The translations under genes were made by a program, and so were the position numbers. Positions 15,301-24,100 of a stretch of DNA of 64,000 nt are shown here, in pieces. Under the pieces are notes generated by a model that saw only the letters and a list, made by a program, of their open reading frames with translations, was not told the origin of the DNA and ran no database searches. Source of the stretch: Bugula neritina (lineage: Eukaryota > Bryozoa > Gymnolaemata > Cheilostomatida > Bugulidae); contig OZ037769.1 of the NCBI GenBank assembly GCA_964035545.1, positions 17,597,133-17,661,132 of the forward strand. The letters are read 5' to 3'. How positions within the stretch are numbered: position 1 is the first letter of the stretch; each line of letters opens with the position of its first letter.

Positions 15301-15521
15301 CAGGAACTAAACTTTTCTACAAACTATATAAACTGTCAGATATGTGTTTACAGTATTTAGGAATCGGTTCAGTAGAAGAGTTAGACTCACCTTAAAGAAG
15401 AGCACAGTATCAAAGTGATCTTCCTTCAAATCCCACCATTGTCTCATGGCCTGCAAAGTAGACAACAAGTATGTTGTAGATGCATCAGGGACAATAGTTT
15501 ACGGTATAACACAGCATTACA

Positions 15522-15566
<45 letters not shown>

Positions 15567-17749
15567 CAGTAGTAGTAGTAGCAGCAGTACTTGTAGTAGT
15601 ACTAGTAGTATTAGTAGTAGTACTACTACTAGTAGAGTACTTACAGGAGTGACACTCTTCTTGTAAGCCTCAGGTACATAGAGAGTCCTACAGTCATACT
15701 CAGGGTGGGACTTCAGCCTCTTCTCTTTATCTCTAATCTTATCCTCAGCTAGAAACTCTAATTGAACATGGCGCTTCTGCTCACTCGACTCATTCAACTA
15801 GTTTATTATGAAGAAGATAATATGAGATGTAATCTGTAGTATAATATGAGATGTAATCTGTAGTATAATATGAGATGTAATCTGTAGTAGTATAATATGA
15901 GATGTAATCTGTAGTATAATATGAGATGTAATCTGTAGTATAATATGAGATGTAATCTGTAGTATAATATGAGATGTAATCTGTAGTAGTATAATATGAG
16001 ATGTAATCTGTAGTATAATATGAGATGTAATCTGTAGTATAATATGAGATGTAATCTGTAGTAGTATAATATGAGATGTAATCTGTAGTATAATATGAGA
16101 TGTAATCTGTAGTATAATATGAGATGTAATCTGTAGTAGTATAATATGAGATGTAATCTGTAGTATAATATGAGATGTAATCTGTAGTATAATATGAGAT
16201 GTAATCTGTAGTAGTATAATATGAGATGTAATCTGTAGTGAAGCCAACCTCTGAGGGAGCAGAGAAACTGGAAAGTTTGGAGACCACCTTGGAACCAACG
16301 CTGGGTGACTGAGTTGGAGTGGAGGGAGGTTTTGGAGTAGAGCAACTGCTGGGTAGTGACAGTCTCTACCAAATATGTGCATATATATGTCAGAGTAGCA
16401 ATATGTATATGTAATGTAATGTAATAATATGTAATATACATGTATGCATATATGTGTTCAGAGTAGAAGATAAACTGTACCTTGGATGTTGGTTTACTCA
16501 AAGACTCACTGGATTCCACATCAGAGTCTGTGTCCATAGCCTCAGGTTCATAGTTACTGTCAGCCTCAGCATCCCTCTCTGCAAATACAGTTGTTATGAG
16601 AGTAGCTACACCACAAGTAAGAGAGAGTAGCTACATGACAAGTAAGAGAGAGTAGCTACACCACAAGTAAGAGAAAGTAGCTACACCACAAGTAAGAGAG
16701 AGTAGCTACATGACAAGTAAGAGAGAGTAGCTACATGACAAGTAAGAGAGAGCAGCGATGAAGTGGTAAACACTCACCTGCTCTGACATCATTCTCATCA
16801 CTATCTTCACTCTCATCAGAAATTATTACCCTGCGACGCTTTGGTTTTGTGTTCTCCTTCGTAGACTGAGAAATACGCTTGCTCTAGAAAAGTAGCTTAT
16901 CAATAGAACAACAATATGTACTATATAACTGGGTATTTACCTGAGTATAATACTATTCACCTGGGTATTTACCTGAGTATAATACTATTCACCTGGGTAT
17001 TTACCTGAGTATAATACTATTCACCTGGGTATTTACCTGAGTATAATACTATTCACCTGGGTATTTATCTGAGTATAATACTATTCACCTGAGAACGAAC
17101 TGGTGTTGAATCATTTGGCTTGGGGGAGAGCTTTGGATTCTCAGGGGTAGATCCTATGAGATAAAAAGATGGGACTAGTATTGAATAAACTAACATACCA
17201 ATACAGCGTTGATTACTAGTATTGAATAAACTAACATACAGTATAGTGAGTTGTAGCATTGTTATTGTACTTTAGAAGTTATTCAACTTTCAAGGTTTAA
17301 TAAAGTGAATATCATTCAATAATTGCTTTATCATTATTCATTATGATAATCGAAATATGTCTACAATCATAATGATAATGATCATCAATTACTGAATTAG
17401 ATATATAATAAATAAATAATGACATTATTAATATTTATTAATATATTTATAATTATAATCTATAAAATCGTAACATTAAATTTAATTGTAATATTCGTGT
17501 TAACTACAGCTTCATGACCATGACGTCTATATTTTAGTTTAACTGGTTAACGAAGTTGCATAAATTTATACATAATCAATATGAATATCAGTATTGATAA
17601 TCATTAATGATTAATATTTAATGATAATCATAATCATAATGATAACGTGATTTTGTTTTCCAACCTTTTAAATTTTGAATTTCTTTATCACAGCCATGTC
17701 TTTTATTACTGGGAGATTTAAAGTATGCGAATAAAGACTTCTGAGACAT
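332..17749 (-). CDS. MSH6: MSH6, DNA mismatch repair MutS-homologue (27 coding exons, complete)
   Basis: MSH6 pairs with MSH2 as MutSalpha, a nuclear ATPase that recognises base mismatches and 1-2 nt loops. The spliced model is 3438 nt, 1145 aa plus stop, with all 26 junction phases consistent. The start is set by an N-terminal PCNA-binding PIP box, QKSLFAYF (residues 3-10), directly after the first ATG. Residues ~20-160 are a basic/acidic Ser-rich linker. MutS domain I carries the mismatch-contacting Phe-X-Glu (GKFYE, ~230-234). Connector, lever and clamp domains follow. The ATPase has Walker [10 protein letters not shown] (~918-926), the VELSET signature and Walker [15 protein letters not shown] split between exons 23 and 24. 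Human MSH6 is 1360 aa; this one lacks the PWWP domain, as yeast does. Walker B has His where human has Phe (TATHDG versus TATFDG). Intron 20 uses a GC donor. Nearly all introns hold minisatellites. No in-frame stop or frameshift was seen. Confidence 0.95.
455..980. repeat. 22-bp minisatellite, MSH6 intron 26
   Basis: About 23 copies containing CTATACGGTATATTATACAC. The left part alternates CGATATATCA variants. Confidence 0.95.
1305..4464. repeat. 15-bp minisatellite (~210 copies), MSH6 intron 24
   Basis: Unit TATATAGTACAGTGG with variable tacag/tagag/tatag. There are higher-order periods of ~645 bp (43 units: the GTAGATAGTATAG landmark at ~1696 and ~2341) and ~330 bp (22 units: the AGTGCAGTGG landmark at ~4088 and ~4418). 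It fills almost all of the 3.2-kb intron and generates spurious long open frames on both strands. Confidence 0.97.
5015..5386. repeat. 13-bp minisatellite, MSH6 intron 22
   Basis: About 28 copies of AGAGTAGTATTAT, with a few tatag to tacag variants clustered near 5130-5160. Confidence 0.95.
5530..5740. repeat. 27-bp minisatellite, MSH6 intron 21
   Basis: About 8 copies containing CAGTATGTACCAACACATGT. It starts close to the exon 22 acceptor and ends at the exon 21 donor (GTGAGTATACG resembles the unit). Confidence 0.9.
5866..6404. repeat. 21-bp minisatellite, MSH6 intron 20
   Basis: About 26 units of CTACTAGTACTGTGACTACA type. Unit length varies 18/21/24, always in steps of three. Confidence 0.95.
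6561..7068. repeat. 41-bp minisatellite carrying the exon 20 acceptor, MSH6 intron 19
   Basis: About 12 copies. On the MSH6 strand each has CTGTTACAG followed by GTATGCTGATTGGATGAG, that is, the 3' splice site and the first exon 20 codons. It also carries CCAATCAG on the plus strand. Confidence 0.95.
7308..7425. repeat. 38-bp repeat carrying the exon 19 acceptor, MSH6 intron 18
   Basis: Three copies. On the coding strand each includes CTGTAGCAGGTACAG followed by TATGTGGGTA, the acceptor and start of exon 19. Confidence 0.9.
7598..10010. repeat. ~17-bp minisatellite (~140 copies), MSH6 intron 17
   Basis: Unit TACTAGATAGTTATATA. The TA run varies by dinucleotides and TTATA alternates with TAATA and TCATA. 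Confidence 0.97.
10107..10252. repeat. 12-15-bp repeat, MSH6 intron 16
   Basis: About 11 copies of GTAGAGGATACT with small insertions. Confidence 0.9.
10375..10495. repeat. ~30-bp AT-rich repeat, MSH6 intron 15
   Basis: About 4 copies containing TATTAATATACAGTATTATA. Confidence 0.85.
10707..10855. repeat. 27-bp minisatellite, MSH6 intron 14
   Basis: About 5.5 copies containing ACACAGCCAATCAGAGCACA. Each has a perfect CCAATCAG (CCAAT-box core). Confidence 0.93.
10970..11275. repeat. 25-bp and 23-bp arrays filling MSH6 intron 13
   Basis: About 8 copies of a 25-mer (TCATGTGACACTTACTAGT) adjoin about 5 copies of a 23-mer (GTGATACTTACACTTACTAG). On the coding strand units carry CACAG (acceptor-like) and GTAAGTG or GTAAGTATC (donor). 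The real donor and acceptor are the terminal copies. Confidence 0.93.
11500..12106. repeat. ~61-bp minisatellite, MSH6 intron 12
   Basis: About 10 copies containing AGAAATACAGCAGTATGTAG. The copy nearest exon 12 merges with its donor (GTATGTAGACATG). Confidence 0.95.
12312..12730. repeat. ~16-bp minisatellite carrying the exon 11 donor, MSH6 intron 11
   Basis: About 27 units. On the coding strand TGAGTCAGAAG then GTAAG; exon 11 itself ends TCAGAAG before GTGAGTGAGTG. Confidence 0.95.
13030..13165. repeat. ~38-bp AT-rich repeat, MSH6 intron 10
   Basis: Three to four imperfect copies containing GTATATTATTATATAGTG. Confidence 0.8.
13418..14325. repeat. 14-bp minisatellite (~65 copies), MSH6 intron 9
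   Basis: CTACCTATACTACT with a tatac/tatgc variant pattern and a rarer ACTTAT variant. Confidence 0.97.
14326..14550. repeat. 30-bp minisatellite adjoining the exon 9 donor, MSH6 intron 9
   Basis: About 7.5 copies containing CTGGCAGTTAGTGATACTCT, nearly identical. The terminal copy joins the exon 9 donor (GTGAGTATCACTAACTG on the coding strand). Confidence 0.95.
14692..15150. repeat. 41-bp minisatellite at the exon 9 acceptor, MSH6 intron 8
   Basis: About 11 copies containing AGTGAATATTCAACTCTATG. The real acceptor (coding strand TTCGCTGCAG) is a variant unit end; the other copies read TTCACTGCGG and lack the AG. Confidence 0.95.
15520..15635. repeat. AGT trinucleotide tract, MSH6 intron 6
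   Basis: TAGTAG run with interspersed TAGCAG and an ACT run near its right end, which can pair with it. Confidence 0.93.
15818..16240. repeat. 24/27-bp minisatellite, MSH6 intron 5
   Basis: About 17 copies containing TAATATGAGATGTAATCTGT. Longer units have an extra TAG and recur every third or fourth copy, a higher-order pattern. Confidence 0.95.
16598..16752. repeat. 25-bp minisatellite, MSH6 intron 3
   Basis: About 6 copies containing AGTAGCTACATGACAAGTAA, with catgac/caccac variants. Confidence 0.9.
16925..17088. repeat. 32-bp minisatellite carrying the exon 2 donor, MSH6 intron 2
   Basis: About 5 copies. On the coding strand each has CTCAG then GTAAATACCCAG then GTGAATAG. Exon 2 ends CTCAG before GTGAATAG. 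Confidence 0.92.
17290..17650. other. Low-complexity AT-rich part of MSH6 intron 1
   Basis: Interspersed ATAATGATAATCATAA runs. No tandem array with a fixed unit. Confidence 0.6.
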
Positions 17750-18153
17750 TTCAGCTTCATCAAACTTAGTAAGTTGGGGTGCCTGTTCTCTCTATGTGTG
17801 CAAAAAACAAACGGTAACGGTAAGGCACAAGTATGGGATGGAATGTTGTTTATGAAGGGCCGAACACGTGCCTCTGTTCCCGCATTTTTTGTATAGCTAC
17901 GCGTCGTTCTAGATATCACTTTATTTCATATCATTAACGAACACTTATTTGTTAGTTTTCAATAACCTAAATTTCTAAATATGCACTTCTGACACCGACT
18001 GGCCCTCGTCTGCAGTTTCAAGAAGTACCTTAAGTACATTGCTACTAACTGATCGCTTGGTGCTATTTTACTTGAGAAGTTGAGCCTGACAATCATAATG
18101 ATTACTGAAATGTTGGATGCCCGACATTAGTAGATTTGATTATTGTAAGAACT
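17750..18153. promoter_or_regulatory. Putative bidirectional promoter between MSH6 and KIF13
   Basis: The MSH6 start codon (minus strand, 17749) and the KIF13 start codon (plus strand, 18154) are only 404 bp apart, head to head. The interval lacks tandem repeats and any convincing coding exon, and no clear TATA box stands out. That both transcripts start here is inferred from gene geometry. Transcription start sites cannot be placed from sequence alone. Confidence 0.6.
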
Positions 18154-21100
18154 ATGGATGAAGTAAGCAAAGTGGTGGTGGCTGTACGGCTTAGGCCAAT
18201 GAATAAAAGGGGTAAGCCCGTTTTTATCTAAAAAATTAAACTTTAGTGAATTAGATTTAGTATTACTATTAGTATTACTATTGGCATTGCTATTAGTCTT
18301 TAGTGACACTGACTCTGAGAGTGAGTTTGACAGTGACTCAGTTAGTAACTGTCAAAGTCCGACTCAAAGTTGTGTAAGGCAGAGTTAACTTAAGCCTGGA
18401 GTAACTGTAAGGGTCTTACAATTTGACTTTGAGCTTCAGTCTTGGACTTAGTTAGAGTTACTGTTAATAAGAGTAAGTATAACTTGTAAGCATTTTGCTC
18501 AATGATGATGGTGATATAATTATTATTATTTCTTTTTAGGTATATTTATAACTGGGCAACTTCAGATTGATATCGTTATGTCTATAGCTCTAACTGAGAT
18601 TCAAAATTATTATTAATGCAATTAATCTCGATATTATCACCACAGTCATGGTGAATGGAATGATCTTGGTGACTGTGATAGTTATAGTCACCAACAGTAA
18701 AAGTAATAATCGTAGTCAATGTGAGAGTTATGATAACTGTGACAGTCATAGTGATTGTGAATGTGAGAGTCCATAGCAGGCATTCAGGTTGTTAATCAGT
18801 TTCACAGAAGGCCATGGTTTATCACAAGGTTATCATATCATGTCTATATTAGAGTAAGATAACAGTAATAATGCCTACACAGATTAGGATTTGGTGTAAC
18901 AGACGTGGGATTATGTTCAGTGGTACTAGTGTTAGTTGTTTAATACTGTATATTGTGTGTGCTACAGAGATAGACCTGGGCACCAAATGTGTAGTGGACA
19001 TGAAGGATGATCAGACAGTGCTCTACCACCCAGATGCACCTTTTGGGGAGCCGCACAAGAAGGGAAGGTACGCTATCATATTACTATGCTTCCATATCTC
19101 CAGTCTGTACAGTATTGCTGCAGTACTGGCTACTCCAAGTACCATCACCATTGCTGCAGTACTGGTTACTCTAAGTACCATCACCATTGCTGCAGTACTG
19201 GTTACTCTAAGTACCATCACCATTGCTGCAGTACTGGTTACTCTAAGTACCATCACCATTGCTATGCTTCCTTATCTCCAGTCTGTACAGTATTGCTGCA
19301 GTACTGGCTACTCTAAGTACCATCACCATTGCTGCAGTACTGGCTACTCTAAGTACCATCACCATTGCTGCAGTACTGGTTACTCTAAGTACCATCACCA
19401 TTGCTGCAGTACTGGTTACTCTAAGTACCATCACCATTGCTGCAGTACTGGTTACTCTAAGTACCATCACCATTGCTATGCTTCCTTATCTCCAGTCTGT
19501 ACAGTATTGCTGCAGTACTGGTTACTCTAAGTACCATCACCATTGCTGCAGTACTGGTTACTCTTAGTACCATCACCATTGCTATGCTTCCTTATCTCCA
19601 GTCTGTACAGTATTGCTGCAGTACTGGCTACTCTAAGTACCATCACCATTGCTGCAGTACTGGTTACTCTAAGTACCATCACCATTGCTGCAGTACTGGC
19701 TACTCTAAGTACCATCACCATTGCTGCAGTACTGGTTACTCTAAGTACCATCACCATTGCTGCAGTACTGGCTACTCTAAGTACCATCACCATTGCTGCA
19801 GTACTGGCTACTCTAAGTACCATCACCATTGCTGCAGTACTGGTTACTCTAAGTACCATCACCATTGCTGCAGTACTGGCTACTCTGAGTACCATCACCA
19901 TTGCTGCAGTACTGGTTACTCTAAGTACCATCACCATTGCTGCAGTACTGGTTACTCTAAGTACCATCACCATTGCTGCAGTACTGGCTACTCTAAGTAC
20001 CATCACCATTGCTGCAGTACTGGTTACTCTAAGTACCATCACCATTGCTGCAGTACTGGTTACTCTAAGTACCATCACCATTGCTGCAGTACTGGCTACT
20101 CTAAGTACCATCACCATTGCTGCAGTACTGGCTACTCTAAGTACCATCACCATTGCTGCAGTACTGGCTACTCTAAGTACCATCACCATTGCTGCAGTAC
20201 TGGCTACTCTAAGTACCATCACCATTGCTGCAGTACTGGTTACTCTAAGTACCATCACCATTGCTGCAGTACTGGCTACTCTAAGTACCATCACCATTGC
20301 TATGCCGCAACCTTCTGTATCAAGTTTTCTCAACAATCTTTCAACTTCTTAGGGTTTAGCTGATTGAAGTCCGAGTAATTAAATGATTATGTCGAAACTA
20401 TTTCTTATTCTATTTTTAGTCATGTGAAGCACCAGCCTAAGGTATGTTACTTAATTTTTTATGACTTGAGATATATAAGTAATGTGTATTATATATAGTA
20501 TGATTGTTATGTATAATTCATGGTATTAATTGTATGTAACGTCTACTGTAAAACGTTGAGTACAGTGGGATGTATCGTATGCTCTAGTGTAATGTATTGT
20601 TACCATGTTACCACATACTGTATACTGTACCACATACTGTATACTGTACCACATACTGTATACTGTACCACATACTGTATACTGTACCACATACTGTATA
20701 CTGTACCACATACTGTATACTGTACCACATAATGTATACTGTACCACATACTGTATACTGTACCACATACTGTATACTGTACCACATACTGTATACTGTA
20801 CCACATAATGTATACTGTATACTGTTACTCTATACTGTACCACATACTGTATACTGTACCATATACTCTATACTGTTACTCTATACTGTACCACATACTG
20901 TATACTGTACCACATACTCTATACTGCACCACATACTGTATACTGTTACTGTATACCGTACCACATACTTTATACTGTTACAACATACTGTATACTGTAC
21001 CACATACTGTATACTGTTACTGTATACCGTACCACATACTGTATACTGTTACCACATAATGTATACTGTACCATTGTCTTACTGATTCTCCTGGGAAGAT

Positions 21101-24100
21101 GCTGTCCAGAAAAAAATACTGCAACATGAAACATGGTTATTGAATATCAATTATTCAAACTGGTACCACAGCTATCTTCACTATGCAATCTGATAGTAAT
21201 ATGTAGATATATTATGTAGATATTAGCGTATAATAACATGAATATATATATATTCTGTAGAGCTTTGCATTTGACCACTGTTTCTGGTCAATGGATGCTA
21301 AGAACACGTCCAAGTTTCATGGTGAGTAAATACCACAGTATGTAGTATGTCTGTGTAGGTTTGATAATGTTGTTGCGTAGCTGTTTATTCAACATTGCTT
21401 CAATCTTACTTCATCTGGCGGTAAACAAATCACACAAAAATGCAGATATATGTTAATCTCTTAGAGACCATGTTGAATATGATTTATGATGCACAATACT
21501 GCACTAGGATACCCTGCAACTGTCACATCTATCTATACCTCTATATCCTGTCAGTGTGTTGGCTTCTACTCTATGTTTAAATCACACACAATTTAGTAAG
21601 AATTCCATGTAAGTGGTGTATTGATTTTGTATCGTAGAATGCTGTTGGGTCATGTTTCAAACGTACTGATTATAGCAATTAGTGTAGATGTATACCTATA
21701 ACTAGGCCAGATGTACGCAGTGGTGTAGGTATTGTGTAGGATAATTATATACTCACTGTATTAATAGTTGACTACTGTCTGTCACACAACTACAGTGTTA
21801 TGTGGTAGTCTATCACGCAACTACAGTGTTATGTGGTAGTCTGTACCTGTATTATTAGTAGTATGTATTATTAGTAAGTATTAGTAACATGTATTATTAG
21901 TAACACCCATGAGCACCATGTACCGGAAGTCTATTGTTGTCTCTAGGGCAGTCAGTGGTATTCCAGAGTTTGGGAGAAGGTCTGCTGAATAATGCCTTCT
22001 GTGGATATAACGCTTGTATATTCGCCTATGGACAGACAGGTTGGCAAATCTCTATTCTATACTCTGTACTCTATGCTATACTCTGTATTCTATGCTATAC
22101 TCTGTATTCTATTCTATACTCTGTACTCTATGCTATACTCTGTATTCTATGCTATACTCTGTATTCTATGCTATACTCTGTATTCTATACTCTGTATTCT
22201 ATGCTATACTCTGTATTCTATGCTATACTCTGTATTCTATACTCTGTATTCTATGCTATACTCTGTATTCTATGCTATACTCTGTATTCTATACTCTGTA
22301 TTCTATACTCTCTGTGTTCTTTACTATACTATACTCTCTCTTATGTGGTGTTGTGGTATTCTCAACATATTGTGCATCCAGCAAACCTTCTAATTATTTT
22401 CTATAAGTATACTGATGGAGTGTTTTAATTAATATGCCTTGTTTGTGTTGTGTACAGCTGCACTAGAGTGATGAATTCGTAGAGTGGTGTGTTGTACTAG
22501 TAATCAATGTAGTAGAATATAATACACCTCTCAGTAGTCTATACTACTACCTTATACATACATACTACATACATACTACATACATTCTACTCTCCAGTCT
22601 CTCACTCATTAATTAATAACTAGAGATTTAGCAGCCAGCTGTGATGCAGCGTCTTTCTTAACAGAAATTAGCTAATCTTCCTATTAATAGTTTACCTTCT
22701 GCCTCTTGCTTGCTCTAGACTACTTAGTAGTGGTAATAGAATAGCACTTGGTACTATAACAGCACTTGGTACTATAGCACAGCACTTAGTACTATAGCAT
22801 AGCACTTAGTACTATAGCATAGCGCTTGGTACTATAGCATAGCACTTAGTACTATAACATAGCACTTGGTACTGTAGCATAGCACTTAGTACTGTAGCAT
22901 AGCACTTAGTACTGTAGCATAGCACTTAGTACTATAGCATAGCGCTTGGTACTATAGCATAGCACTTAGTACTGCAGCATAGCACTTGGTACTGTAGCAT
23001 AGCGCTTGGTACTATAGCATAGCACTTAGTACTGCAGCATAGCACTTGGTACTGTAGCATAGCACTTGGTACTGCAGCATAGCACTTAGTACTGCAGCAT
23101 AGCACTTGGTACTGTAGCATAGCACTTAGTACTGCAGCATAGCACTTGGTACTGTAGCATAGCACTTGGTACTGTAGCATAGCACTTGGTACTGTAGCAT
23201 AGCACTTAGTACTGCAGCATAGCACTTGGTACTATAGCATGGCACTTAGTACTGCAGCATAGCACTTGGTACTGCAGCATAGCACTTGGTACTGTAGCAT
23301 AGCACTTGGTACTATAGCATAGCACTTAGTACTGCAGCATAGCACTTGGTACTGTAGCATAGCACTTAGTACTGCAGCATAGCACTTGGTACTGTAGCAT
23401 AGCACTTGGTACTATAGCATAGCACTTAGTACTGCAGCATAGCACTTGGTACTGCAGCATAGCACTTAGTACTATAGCATAGCACTTGGTACTATAGCAT
23501 AGCACTTAGTACTGCAGCATAGCACTTGGTACTATAGCATGGCACTTAGTACTGCAGCATAGCACTTGGTACTGCAGCATAGCACTTGGTACTGTAGCAT
23601 AGCACTTGGTACTATAGCATAGCACTTAGTACTGCAGCATAGCACTTGGTACTGTAGCATAGCACTTAGTACTGTAGCATAGCACTTGGTACTGTAGCAT
23701 AGCACTTGGTACTATAGCATACAGCCTTATCAGATATAAAGTAAATAAGGAGGAAAGAGGCATTATTCCATTCATATATTTAGTGTCTCAGCCTAGTTGA
23801 GTCTCACTACAATAGCATAACTATAGATACTCTACTGTGTGTATTGTGTGTACTGTGTGTACAATTATCCTGGGGCCCATGTTTATCAATATTTGTTTAA
23901 TATCTAGTAATGACCCAATTCTATAGACTCTTAAGTCCTCAACATGCTACATGCCCTGCTGTATTCTCTCTTATATACTCTACTATATACTACTGTATAC
24001 TATATACTACCCTATATACTCTACTATATACTATATACTCTACTATATACTCTACTATATACTATATACTACCCTCTATACTCTAATGTATACTATACTA

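Larger units (their letters stand above)
332..17749 (-). other. MSH6: MSH6 exon table (coding parts)
   Basis: Exons in transcript order, high to low coordinate: 1 17749-17665; 2 17153-17089; 3 16883-16778; 4 16578-16481; 5 16365-16249; 6 15797-15645; 7 15450-15391; 8 15237-15163; 9 14689-14554; 10 13397-13195; 11 13011-12732; 12 12300-12113; 13 11442-11275; 14 10969-10866; 15 10686-10516; 16 10352-10268; 17 10095-10041; 18 7572-7472; 19 7307-7087; 20 6560-6428; 21 5845-5747; 22 5512-5396; 23 5003-4826; 24 4639-4485; 25 1290-1138; 26 1059-992; 27 395-332 (stop TGA at 334-332). Each boundary has GT-AG on the minus strand except exon 20, which ends CAG then GCAAGT. Donors of exons 1 and 5 are the unusual GTTGG. 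Exon 9 was ended at 14554 because that keeps the frame and gives the same spacing between EMM and the FDKVVRREI block as in human MSH6. Confidence 0.88.

Noticed and set aside
17668-17919. 83-codon minus-strand frame overlapping MSH6 exon 1
   Set aside because: It is in a different frame from the PIP-box start; the [10 protein letters not shown] frame splices in phase with exon 2.
19023-20363. Long open frames on both strands ([12 protein letters not shown] and reverse)
   Set aside because: 36-bp period artefact in KIF13 intron 2; no homology to a protein family and the exon phases splice around it.
22738-23720. CRISPR-like regular array
   Set aside because: Units are contiguous with no unique spacers, in a eukaryotic intron with spliced flanking exons.
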